A stretch of DNA of 64,000 nucleotides from Anabaena minutissima FACHB-250. GTDB taxonomy: Bacteria; Cyanobacteriota; Cyanobacteriia; Cyanobacteriales; Nostocaceae. How positions within the stretch are numbered: position 1 is the stretch's first letter; every line of letters begins with the position of its first letter. Made by a program: the position numbers and the translations under genes. Location of the stretch: NCBI RefSeq assembly GCF_014697125.1, contig NZ_JACJRG010000035.1, forward strand, positions 1-64,000, given 5' to 3'. The notes beneath the pieces were generated by a model, which saw nothing but the letters and a program-made list of their open reading frames with translations, searched no databases and was not told where the DNA came from. Positions 35,713 through 44,130 of this stretch are shown here, one piece after another.

Positions 35713-37053
35713 ATGCCCAACATTAATGAAATAGCAAGTTACGCCAAGGAAAATGCAGAAAAGCTTGGCATCAAAAAATTTGACATTTATGGCTCAACTG
35801 TAGATGAAACCAGTGTGCAAGTTGACCAAGGTGAGCCAAAACAAGTTAAAGCTTCCAATCGCTCTGGTGTGACTGTCCGTGTTTGGAATGAAGATAATAC
35901 AATCGGTATCACTAGCACCACTGATGTAGATCCCCAAGGATTGGAATTGGCTTTGAAAACGGCTTACGAAGCTAGTTTTTTTGGTGTTAAAGAACACGTC
36001 CCCGATTTTAGTCCAGAGGCTACTGTTTCTCTCGAAAAAACACTTGATGAAAAAGCACCCCAAGCACCCGTATCGGAACTTATAGAAAAACTGCTGGTGG
36101 CTGAAAAAGGATTACTAGCTACTCATGCAGCAATTATAGGAGTACCTTACAACGGTTTAGCACAAAGAGATATTGACAGGTTCTATCTCAATAGCGATGG
36201 TGCTTTGAGAAAAGATTCTCTTTCTGTGTCTTCGGTTTATCTGTATAGTAAAACCGAGGAAGAAGGCAAAAAACCCCGCAGCGCAGGGGCTTATAGAGTC
36301 AACCGCAGGTTAGAAAACTTAGACATTGATGGTTGTATCAAGGAAACTGCTGAAAAAACTATCAGTCATTTGAATTATGAAAAAATTAAGACTGGTAAAT
36401 ATCAAGTAGTTTTCTCACCGGAGGCTTTTTTAAGTCTTTTGGGTGCGTTTTCTAATTTGTTTAATGCCCAAAGTATTCTGGATAAACAAAGCTTATCTAC
36501 TCCCGATGATTTGGGTAAACAGATTGCTACATCTTTAATTTCAGTCTATGATGATTCCTTGCATCCAGCTAATATAGGTGCAGAAACTTTTGATGGCGAA
36601 GGTACACCAACTCGTCAAGTGAAGTTAATTGAAAATGGCGTTTTAACAAGTTTTCTGCATAGTGCTGGCACTGCTAAAAGGCTGAATGCTCAACCCACTG
36701 GTAATGCTAGTATTGGTGCAAAGGTTAGCGTTAGTCCCAATTTCTATCATGTGTTTGCAGCCGGAAGTTCTGAGCAAGAATTGAGCTTAGAGACTGCTGA
36801 AAATGTGATTTTAGTTGATGAATTACACGCTCTCCATGCTGGTGTGAAATCTTTGCAAGGTTCATTTTCTTTGCCGTTTGATGGTTGGCTAATTAACAAA
36901 GGTGAGAAAACAAGTATTGAATCAGCAACGGTTGCTGGTGATTTTTTGGAACTTTTGAAGTCTATCATTCATGTAGAAAAGGAAGTGGAATTAACACCCG
37001 GTGGTGTTGCTCCTAGAATTTGGGTTGATGGACTCTCAATTACTGGTGAATAA
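35713..37053 (+). CDS. tldE: TldE (PmbA) metalloprotease partner subunit
   Basis: 446 residues of the TldD/PmbA family without the HExxxH zinc motif, as expected of TldE. Family blocks visible are VRVWNEDNTIGITSTTDVDPQGLELALKTA in part, AETFDGEGTPTRQVKLIENGVLTSFLHS and HALHAGVKSLQGSFSLPFDGWLINKGE. It pairs with TldD to form the active peptidase. The stop is followed at once by a hairpin repeat (37059-37082). Confidence 0.92.
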   Translation: MPNINEIASYAKENAEKLGIKKFDIYGSTVDETSVQVDQGEPKQVKASNRSGVTVRVWNEDNTIGITSTTDVDPQGLELALKTAYEASFFGVKEHVPDFSPEATVSLEKTLDEKAPQAPVSELIEKLLVAEKGLLATHAAIIGVPYNGLAQRDIDRFYLNSDGALRKDSLSVSSVYLYSKTEEEGKKPRSAGAYRVNRRLENLDIDGCIKETAEKTISHLNYEKIKTGKYQVVFSPEAFLSLLGAFSNLFNAQSILDKQSLSTPDDLGKQIATSLISVYDDSLHPANIGAETFDGEGTPTRQVKLIENGVLTSFLHSAGTAKRLNAQPTGNASIGAKVSVSPNFYHVFAAGSSEQELSLETAENVILVDELHALHAGVKSLQGSFSLPFDGWLINKGEKTSIESATVAGDFLELLKSIIHVEKEVELTPGGVAPRIWVDGLSITGE

Positions 37054-37058
37054 ACCTA

Positions 37059-37082
37059 GTTTGTAGTGAGGACTTTAGTCCT
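37059..37082. repeat. GTTTGTAGT-AGGACTTTAGTCCT repeat, copy 1 of 3
   Basis: The perfect stem AGGACT/AGTCCT has a TT loop. Copies: here, 56884-56909 (same orientation, also just after a stop codon) and 41433-41458 (inverted). Placement right behind two stop codons suggests a 3'-end role or preferred insertion site. Confidence 0.7.
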
Positions 37083-37199
37083 CTTTCTATCTCATTACCA
37101 GGGCAAACGCATCTAAATATTGACGAGCCTGAATCAGGATAAAATACACCAAGACTCAAACTACATAAGGCTTTGAGGAAATTAAATCTCACTCATCAT

Positions 37200-37218
37200 G
37201 AAAATGATAATCATTGTG
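37200..37218. promoter_or_regulatory. Candidate Fur box
   Basis: The 19-bp GAAAATGATAATCATTGTG matches the Fur consensus GATAATGATAATCATTATC at 16 of 19 positions. It lies in the 258-bp region between convergent tldE and the AbfB-like gene, so it does not stand before either start. It may control an unannotated short RNA or be a relic. Confidence 0.5.
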
Positions 37219-37311
37219 AGGCAGCCGACGACTGCCTGAATTTTCACGGTCAGTTCTCCACTCTTCTAGCGTAGGTTTTCTCACAGTCAGGCTACACCAC
37301 TGAGTATTCCG

Positions 37312-37854
37312 CTACCGATAGAGAGGACTAGTGATACCAAATGTCGCGTCCTTTCTGAACAAATCACTACCGTCTGAGGGATCTATCCACAACTCAAAAT
37401 TCTTGTGTCGTATGTAGTGTCCAGGAAAGTTGAGGGATTCAAATGACCAACTAGAAGCATCATTACCAAAGAGTGCAGATTTAATGCAAAATGTAGCATC
37501 TTCGCTAAAAAGCCGCTGATTGATTCTCCTTGCCAACTTCAGTTGAAAATTTTGGTGTCTCAAGAAGTGACCAGGAAAATTTACGGATTCAAATGAAGTG
37601 CAGTTCCTATTTGCCAATCCTGGAACAAGTTTGTAGGTTGCGTCTTTCCTTCCTAGTTCATCATTGATTGGCTCTAAGTAGCCTAAGAAATTTCTGTGGC
37701 GAATATAGCGATCGCCAAAGTTATACGACCTAAAAGACACCACTTCACCGTTGCTTTGGGAATAAACTGACGTAGATGATGTTAGCAATATCCCACAGAC
37801 TGACAAACCTAAAGTTGAAACACTCAATAATTTTTTTAGCCAGTTAAATTTCAT
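37312..37854 (-). CDS. Secreted AbfB (arabinofuranosidase B type) beta-trefoil domain protein
   Basis: 180 residues. The signal peptide ends near VYSQS. Three repeats follow of the form SF-S-NFPG-(Y/F)IRH-NF...DATF (SFRSYNFGDRYIRHRNF, SFESVNFPGHFLRHQNF, SFESLNFPGHYIRHKNF). These are the three lobes of the AbfB fold, normally an arabinose-binding module. There is no catalytic domain, so it is a free-standing secreted lectin-like protein. The next gene upstream is another beta-trefoil protein on the same strand. Confidence 0.85.
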   Translation of the reverse strand: MKFNWLKKLLSVSTLGLSVCGILLTSSTSVYSQSNGEVVSFRSYNFGDRYIRHRNFLGYLEPINDELGRKDATYKLVPGLANRNCTSFESVNFPGHFLRHQNFQLKLARRINQRLFSEDATFCIKSALFGNDASSWSFESLNFPGHYIRHKNFELWIDPSDGSDLFRKDATFGITSPLYR

Positions 37855-38002
37855 AGTTGCTCCTATTTTCTATTTACGTAATAGCAAAAAATAAATTATT
37901 CCAAATTGGCGGTTAGTAGGGTGGAATGGCACTTACTTAAAGTTAGTTGTTGCCTAGATTCACCTGATTAATGATTAGACTAAATATGCTTGTATTTCTC
38001 AT

Positions 38003-38506
38003 TCAGTTGGCTCGAATAATTTTCCACATAACATTCGGTTGATCGATGCACTCCCATAGGGTGATTCTACCGCCATTGTCGAGAATGCCTCCGTGTTGGT
38101 GCAAGCATGAGCCGATGGCAGACTGAATCTTTACATACGATCCATCAACACGAACTTCACGCCACTTTTGAGAAGATGATCCTGTACAAGTCGATTGGAT
38201 GATATCAGTACCATTTGCTGACAGTCCATTTTTCACAGTCAGGCAGAGGTCGCTATGTTTAAAACGGAGAACAAAATAACCATTGTCTGCCCATCCCCGC
38301 GTTAATTGAACGTTTGGTTGATTGATGCACTGCCATTGTGTGACAAGTCCTCCGATGTTTCTAATTCCCCCATGCTGGTGTACACACTTGCCACTATGCT
38401 TCGCTTGTATGTAGTAGCGTTGCTCTGTAAGGCTTGCAGAGACCATTGGTGCTAGTGTTACACTTAATGTGCCAATCACAAACAAACTTACTATGGCACG
38501 TTTCAT
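38003..38506 (-). CDS. Secreted ricin-type beta-trefoil lectin protein
   Basis: About 167 residues from MKRAIVSLF. Signal peptide VIGTLSVTLAPMVSAS. The mature part holds GKCVHQHGG and ITLWECIDQPN/VTQWQCINQPN repeats, with QKW in the middle lobe, as in ricin B-type carbohydrate-binding domains. Duplicated C(V/L)HQHGG phrases mark the first and third lobes. No enzymatic part. The in-frame upstream ATG 38530 would precede the signal peptide by eight residues and is less likely. It lies in tandem with the AbfB-like gene. Confidence 0.85.
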   Translation of the reverse strand: MKRAIVSLFVIGTLSVTLAPMVSASLTEQRYYIQAKHSGKCVHQHGGIRNIGGLVTQWQCINQPNVQLTRGWADNGYFVLRFKHSDLCLTVKNGLSANGTDIIQSTCTGSSSQKWREVRVDGSYVKIQSAIGSCLHQHGGILDNGGRITLWECIDQPNVMWKIIRAN

Positions 38507-38685
38507 AATGTGAATACCCCTGCTGATCACTAACTAAAGGTAAATGCCACAATATATGTTTATTCAAGAGAAAATTTCTAAAATATACAATCTGAAACAT
38601 TATGACAACTTTAATCTAGTTAGGTTCGAGGGGAACATTACTGTTCCACCCCTCCCATCCGAAACCGTGCATGAAAGTTAAGTAG

Positions 38686-39381
38686 CTAAACAAAATTAAT
38701 TACATAGTTTTTACCAAATTCTCGGAGAATCTTTTCCACAGATGCTACAAAAGTCTGCCAATTTTTGTAAGCATCAATTTCAATCCATTGATACTTAATA
38801 AACCGCCACAAAATTTCAATCAAATTTAACTCAGGTGAATAGGAGGGTAATTGAAAGATGGTAATACCGCGTTCTGACCATTCTTCAAGTTTATCAAGAA
38901 TAATACCACTGGTATGAATAGAGGATTGATCAACAACAATCACAGTCGGTTTATCTACCTTAGGAAAGAAAGTATCAATGCAAGCAATAATTACATCCGA
39001 ATTAATACTTTGAGATGAAACATAAGTTTCAAGGTGATTATTGCGATTCATGATTCCTAAAACATTTAAGCGCAAACTACGGCGACTAGGAATAGTTAAA
39101 TACTCTCCCATATCTTGCCATCCATAAGGAACAGAAGGAATGAGACAAAATCCGGTTTCATCCAAGTAATATAAATTAAGTTTTCCTTCGTTTTCTAATC
39201 GTTTAAACTCAGTTAAATGTGCTGACTTTTCCTTGTATTCTATAGGGTCTGGCTTTCCTCCAACATCTCGTCGCATTCTATGCCAACTCATATAAAAATT
39301 TTTCAATATTCTTTTAACGGTTTCACTGCTAACTTCAATATCCCATTCTGATTTAATTTTTTGTAGCGTCTTTTTTACTGG
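38686..39381 (-). pseudogene. IS630 transposase, DDE half
   Basis: Read from SPVKKTLQKIKSEWDIEVSS through YYLDETGFCL (first D), VVDQSSIHTS (second D) and LPSYSPELNLIEILWRF (E). The frame is intact to the stop at 38686 but has no start, because the inner IS cuts it off from its N-terminal half. The two halves lie in different reading frames, as in IS630 elements that use ribosomal frameshifting. Confidence 0.85.
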
Positions 39382-39384
39382 ACT

Positions 39385-40888
39385 TTGGACTAAAAGGCTA
39401 GAGAAAAGCAGTCAGCAGTAACACTGACTGCCGTAAAGTCAATGAAAGTAATCGATAAATCATTGACGTGATGATCCTGACACAACTAGAAAAATTCCGC
39501 CAAGCTATCTACGAAAGTTTGGGGAAGGCCAAAGATGCAGTATTTGAATTGATGGATGCAGTATTGACAAGTCCGAGTATCCCATCATTTGTAAGCTTGT
39601 CACAAAGCCCGGTATTTCGACGACAATGGTCGAGCATTTATGCAGCACTACATGATAGTCGTCCACCGAAAAGAAAGCTAATGAAGCTGTTAGTACAGGA
39701 AGTAGCGACAGATGAACAGCCATTTCTAGCAGGAGATCATAGCTTTTGGGCAAGACCAGAAGCGAAGACAGTAAAAGAAAGAACTTTTCATGGGGACAGA
39801 GCGGGAAGTATAGGCATCGGACAAAGTTACAGCACGTTAGCGTGGATACCAGAGGCGGATGGGAGTTGGGCATTGCCGTTGAAACATGAACGGATAACCA
39901 CCTTTGAAACGCCAACAACTAAAGCCGCATTCCAACTAAAACTTGTAACTCGTGAGTTAGGCAAAAGACCACTTGCTGCTTATGACCGAGGCTACGGCAA
40001 CGCCAAATTTGTCCAAGCCACGGAGAAGATTGACGCAGACCTGTTGTTGCGTTTAGCATCTAACCGATGTGTATGGGGTACACCAGGTACTTACAAAGGA
40101 CGAGGCGCACCTTGTAAGCATGGTCATAAGTTTAAGCTCAATGACCTCCAAACTTGGCCCGTGGCAACTGAAACTCTAGAAGTTGAAGACCCGAAAGTTG
40201 GTCGAGTTAAAGTAATGCGTTGGAGTGGGTTTCATTTCCTTCAATCCCCAAACCGGTCAATGGAAATCATTCGCGTCGAGGTCATCAAACCAGTAGGACG
40301 TAATCGTCAATTCCAACCCTTATGGCTCGCTTGGTTGGGTCAGACAATGCCTGCATTAGAGGACCTCTGGCACAAATACTTACGCCGTTTTGCCCTAGAG
40401 CATTGGTATCGGTTTGCGAAGCAGAGGTTGTATTGGACACAGCCTCAACTTAGTTCTACCCAGGCAGCAGAGCGATGGAGTGACTTGATGCCCCTGTTAA
40501 CTTGGCAACTCTGGCTAGCTAGAGTTGCCTGCATCGACTCCCCATTGCCTTGGCAGTCGCATCAGGCTACACTGTCTCCAGGACGTGTGGCACAAGCTTT
40601 TCCACTAATTTTAGCCGCCATTGGCACTCCTGCTCAACCTCCTAAAACTCGCGGTAAATCACCAGGTCGCGCTCAAGGCTATCAGCCACCTCTACGTCCC
40701 CGTTATCCCACTGTCAAAAAACACGCATCTAAAAAACCTAAAACCGAAGAATCACTTAAGAACGCTGATCTAACTTCTGCTTAGTTTCTGCTTCTTTTTT
40801 AACGATTTCACTTAACTCAGCTTCTAAAACAAGTTGGGTAACTTTCTCTTGCCTTCTATTCATTGCTGCTAAATGCAAATTAGTCCAA
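39385..40888 (+). mobile_element. IS701/IS4-like element inside IS630
   Basis: Inverted ends TTGGACTAA at 39385-39393 and 40880-40888, flanked by ACT on both sides (39382-39384, 40889-40891). That is consistent with a short target duplication. One intact transposase gene lies inside. All boundaries are inferred from the end repeats and the interrupted IS630. Confidence 0.75.
39471..40784 (+). CDS. DDE transposase, IS701/IS4-like (NF041680-type)
   Basis: About 437 residues, full length. FLAGDHSFWARPEAKT carries the first D. RPLAAYDRGYGNAKFVQ carries the second, and the LEHWYRFAKQRLYWTQPQLSST region the E-containing helix. A basic proline-rich tail ends it. Start taken at ATG 39471; GTG 39468 is adjacent. 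The frame has no breaks, so the element may still be active. Exact IS family is from memory of this transposase group. Confidence 0.8.
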   Translation: MILTQLEKFRQAIYESLGKAKDAVFELMDAVLTSPSIPSFVSLSQSPVFRRQWSSIYAALHDSRPPKRKLMKLLVQEVATDEQPFLAGDHSFWARPEAKTVKERTFHGDRAGSIGIGQSYSTLAWIPEADGSWALPLKHERITTFETPTTKAAFQLKLVTRELGKRPLAAYDRGYGNAKFVQATEKIDADLLLRLASNRCVWGTPGTYKGRGAPCKHGHKFKLNDLQTWPVATETLEVEDPKVGRVKVMRWSGFHFLQSPNRSMEIIRVEVIKPVGRNRQFQPLWLAWLGQTMPALEDLWHKYLRRFALEHWYRFAKQRLYWTQPQLSSTQAAERWSDLMPLLTWQLWLARVACIDSPLPWQSHQATLSPGRVAQAFPLILAAIGTPAQPPKTRGKSPGRAQGYQPPLRPRYPTVKKHASKKPKTEESLKNADLTSA

Positions 40889-40890
40889 AC

Positions 40891-41208
40891 TCAAGTTTTT
40901 AATTGTCTTGGTTCTTGTTTCGCCCACTCTCTAATTTCTGCTTCTTGTTCTGGCTTAAATATTCGTTTCCTCCCTCTTCCTGGTTTATTATACAGTCCTA
41001 GCATTCCCTCTAATTCCCAACGATTTATCCAGTTATATATTGTCTTATAACTAACATTAAATATTTTGATTAATTCTTCTAATTCTATTCCCTGTCCAGC
41101 TAAAATTAAGAAATGCGCTCTTTGGCGCACCTGATGATATCGACTTTGGCGATATATGCGCTCCAGTAGTTTCAAGGAGAGCAGATTAATTTCTCCCAAA
41201 AAAATCAT
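40891..41208 (-). pseudogene. IS630 transposase, N-terminal HTH half
   Basis: 105 residues. RSRYHQVRQRAHFLILAGQGIELEELIKIFNVSYKTIYNWINRWELEGMLGLYNKPGRGRK in pieces is the IS630 helix-turn-helix with its GLxxKPGRGRK end. It stops at TGA where the IS701-like element enters. It could look like a small regulator gene but is the other half of the transposase at 38686. Confidence 0.85.
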
Positions 41209-41288
41209 TCAAAACCTAATTATTATCTAAGTAAATCCTAAATTATATTGTATATTGATTTGTGTAATTAATTTTGTTCGATTACTTA

Positions 41289-41649
41289 TCCTGATGAATT
41301 AGTAACATTGGCGGGTAATTCGATTCGGATTGATTGAACCCGGTACAGTTCCATTGACTTCGATAAATTGAATCGCATCTCTACATGAAGATTTTGTGAT
41401 ATGTGAATCCTCTTACATTGATATTTAGGAAGAAGGGCTAAAGCCCTTACTACAAACCTGAAAACCTGATTCTTCTGAATTGATGAGAAATTTAAGACTT
41501 ACATAATAGAAGTTTAATTAGATTTTAACGTTTGGTTTCTAATCTAATTCAAGTGTTTTTACTGAAACTTAGTCAGTAGCTCAAATTCATCAAGTAACTT
41601 AGCTACGTTAAGTCATCTATCTGTAACCAAATACTTGTGAGGAGAAATC
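41289..41649. other. Intergenic before the phosphodiesterase gene
   Basis: 361 bp. It holds repeat copy AAGGGCTAAAGCCCTT at 41433-41448 (inverted copy of the 37059 family) and otherwise AT-rich DNA. A short frame just after the IS630 end (DELVTLAGNSIRID) may be debris of the gene the IS630 entered, unidentified. Confidence 0.4.
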
Positions 41650-42786
41650 ATGCGGTATTTCTTGGGTGCTTTTTTGCTGGGAATGGCTACAATAACTGTT
41701 ATGCCAACAGAAAAAGTTCTAGCTGGAACATTAACAGGTCAACCCCCCATTGTGATTGGACATAGAGGTGCTAGCGGTTATCGTCCTGAGCATACTTTAG
41801 CTGCTTATCAACTGGCGATTGAGATGGGGGCTGATTACATTGAACCTGATTTAGTCGCAACTAAAGATGGTTATTTAGTAGCGCGTCACGAAAATGAAAT
41901 TTCTGGAACAACGAATATTGCCAGTCTTCCTGAATTTGCTGACCGTTTCACAACCAAAGTGATTGATGGACAAAATATATCAGGCTGGTTTACAGAGGAT
42001 TTTACTCTAGCTGAATTGAAAACTCTGCGGGCAATTGAAAGAATCCCTGCTATCCGTCCCGATAATACGGCTTTTGATGGATTGTTTGAAATTCCTACTT
42101 TGCAAGAAGTCATCGATTTAGCAAAGACACAAAGCGCAGCTTTGGGACGGACTATTGGTATTTATCCCGAAACTAAGCATCCTACTTATTTTGATTCTAT
42201 TGGCTTGTCAATGGAAGAAATTTTAGTCAGCGTTTTAAATGCCAATGGCTACACTGATGAAACTGCGCCAGTTTACATTCAATCTTTTGAAGTGAGCAAT
42301 TTAAAAGACTTGAATACGTTAACTAACGTCTCTTTAGTACAACTGATTAACGGTGGTGGGAGACCCTATGACTTTGCGGTCAGTGGCGATACACGTACTT
42401 ATACTGATTTAATTACACCGTTAGGTTTGGCAGAAATTGCTACCTATGCGAATGGGATTGGTGCTAACAAAAACTTGATTATTCCTAGGGTTGGGGGTAA
42501 TTTGTCGTCTCCTACAACGTTGGTTGATGATGCTCATGCGGCTGGTTTGTTGGTTCACGCTTGGACATTTCGCGATGAAGATGTTTTCTTACCTGCGAAC
42601 TTACAAGGTAATCCTGAAGAAGAGTATAGACTGTTTTATCAGACTGGTCTTGACGGGGTATTTAGCGATAACCCCGATACAGCATTTAAGGTGCGTTCTG
42701 CTTTAGTTCCTGAGCCTAGTGCTATGTTGGGTTTGGGAATTTTGCCTCTATTTGGATGCTTATTCCGTCGTCGCAATAAGGATTAA
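41650..42786 (+). CDS. Glycerophosphodiester phosphodiesterase with PEP-CTERM sorting signal
   Basis: 378 residues. Signal peptide (RYFLGAFLLGMATITVMPTEKVLA in part). The GDPD catalytic opening is IGHRGASGYRPEHTLAAY, with E in YIEPDLVATKDG and H in LVARHE. Later YPETKHP and VHAWTFRDED complete the TIM-barrel motifs. The C-terminus is VPEPSAMLGLGILPLFGCLFRRRNKD, a PEP motif, hydrophobic stretch and Arg cluster, so an exosortase would process it. The matching cyanoexosortase is at 54578. Substrate: glycerophosphodiesters in the periplasm or envelope. An AGGAG box precedes the start. Confidence 0.92.
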   Translation: MRYFLGAFLLGMATITVMPTEKVLAGTLTGQPPIVIGHRGASGYRPEHTLAAYQLAIEMGADYIEPDLVATKDGYLVARHENEISGTTNIASLPEFADRFTTKVIDGQNISGWFTEDFTLAELKTLRAIERIPAIRPDNTAFDGLFEIPTLQEVIDLAKTQSAALGRTIGIYPETKHPTYFDSIGLSMEEILVSVLNANGYTDETAPVYIQSFEVSNLKDLNTLTNVSLVQLINGGGRPYDFAVSGDTRTYTDLITPLGLAEIATYANGIGANKNLIIPRVGGNLSSPTTLVDDAHAAGLLVHAWTFRDEDVFLPANLQGNPEEEYRLFYQTGLDGVFSDNPDTAFKVRSALVPEPSAMLGLGILPLFGCLFRRRNKD

Positions 42787-42873
42787 AAAGCTCTGTCTCT
42801 GTGTTAAAGAATTGATTTTTTACCACAGAGACACGTTCGCGGAGCGTCCCGCAGGGAAGACACAGCGAATAAG

Positions 42874-43671
42874 TTAATCGGTTTGGAGTGAAATTAAGGG
42901 ACGGTTGGCGATCGCACTCAATCCGGCTGATTTAAATAAGTCTACCCAATCACGAACTAAAGTAAAATCACTGGGTTTTTCTGTACGTAAATCAGCTAAG
43001 GCTTTTAAGGTATCATGCCAATAACCGTTTTCTGCATAGATCAATACCTGTTGCTTCGGTGTTGATGTCTGCAATTGTGCAGCTATCTCGGCTGTCGGTT
43101 TTACTCGTTCTATCCAACCACTGGCGACGGGATCACCACTGCGATCGCCTCCTGTAGAGTCGCATAATAAGGAAAATCGCCAGCGATATTTTTTACCTAC
43201 TTCTAAGCCTGGAAAATCGGCAGGTAAGGCATAACTCATGATGCCGTTACTAGCTTTGAGAGGTAAGGTTTTTTCTAAGAGGATTTCGTCTCCTGATTCA
43301 TTCCGTAGCAAAAATGCTGCTTGTTGGGCGGAAGTTTCTGGAACATTGACAAAGAATGTCGGGCGATCGCTCAGGGTTAATTCGATGGGGATTTCTGTGG
43401 CTGACATCCCTGTGGGTTTGGCTGGTAAGACTGCACCGATGGCTTGGGGTGTGCATTGACCCCTTGCTGCTCCTGCTTCTAAATTCCGAGAACCCCTAAT
43501 TCCTGGTACTTTGAATCTTAAAAGGGAACGACGACGGGGGGTAAATCTTGGTTGTGTTCTTTGGGAAATCAGGTTTGTGTTGCTGGGTGTTGCTGTGGCT
43601 GCTGTAGTCAACAACACTTGTGGAGCTGAAGTTAAACTTAGTGTGATTAATAGCAGGGTCTTTTTTAGCAT
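42874..43671 (-). CDS. DUF928 family exported protein
   Basis: About 265 residues from MLKKTLLLIT (an in-frame upstream ATG adds 17 residues before the signal peptide). The mature part has a central beta-rich domain (TEIPIELTLSDRPTFFVNVPETSAQQAAFLLRNESGDE in parts) and the CDSTGGDRSGDPVASGWIERV block typical of DUF928. Function unknown. The family often accompanies CHASE2 and CHAT genes in cyanobacteria, as here (CHASE2 at 44131, divergent). Confidence 0.82.
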   Translation of the reverse strand: MLKKTLLLITLSLTSAPQVLLTTAATATPSNTNLISQRTQPRFTPRRRSLLRFKVPGIRGSRNLEAGAARGQCTPQAIGAVLPAKPTGMSATEIPIELTLSDRPTFFVNVPETSAQQAAFLLRNESGDEILLEKTLPLKASNGIMSYALPADFPGLEVGKKYRWRFSLLCDSTGGDRSGDPVASGWIERVKPTAEIAAQLQTSTPKQQVLIYAENGYWHDTLKALADLRTEKPSDFTLVRDWVDLFKSAGLSAIANRPLISLQTD

Positions 43672-44130
43672 AATTTTTTGATCATAGTCAGCCTTTGACA
43701 ACAGCCTGTTAAGTGCAGTCACTGCTTGAAGCTGTTAAAGATTTAATGAGTTTTATTAACAACAATTATGTACTGGTGACTTTCTCATGACCGGGAAAGT
43801 TCCGATATTGCTATTACCTCAGTAGATATACCATAAAAACTTTCGGTAATTTATAAAAAAATAGTCAAATAAATGTTATAAAATTACCCAACTATGAATA
43901 TGTTACTAGTTAACATTACTTAAAATATCTATCTAAATTAACATTTGGAGATTGTCGAAATTAATGAATATTTAGCACAGTTGCAAAATCAAATACAGCT
44001 TCGTTACCAAAGGAAAATCTGAGCGTCAGTCCTAAATTCAGTGGAGAAATTTACTAAGCACGACTTTCTACGGCTAGCGAGGCAATCGGCATTATTTCAC
44101 TCTAGCTGTATTTTAGGAGACAACGCACAG
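43672..44130. other. Divergent regulatory region, DUF928/CHASE2
   Basis: About 460 bp of AT-rich DNA between divergent genes. It must contain both promoters, but I cannot place boxes with confidence. TTAGGAGACAACGCACAG directly before 44131 supports the downstream start of the CHASE2 gene. Confidence 0.4.

Larger units (their letters stand above)
38679..41288 (-). mobile_element. IS630-family element interrupted by an IS701-like element
   Basis: The ends are imperfect 26-bp inverted repeats. The left end (TAAGTAGCTAAACAAAATTA) starts at TA 38679; the right end, read inward, is TAAGTAATCGAACAAAATTA from 41288. The right part codes the N-terminal HTH half (41208-40891) and the left part the DDE half (about 39381-38686). 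Removing the 1.5-kb inner element and one ACT copy leaves about 1.1 kb, the usual IS630 size. A truncated sister copy is at 23966-24418. Confidence 0.88.

Noticed and set aside
40891..41208. Small HTH protein as an independent regulator
   Set aside because: Its sequence is the IS630 N-terminal half and it ends exactly at the inner IS boundary.
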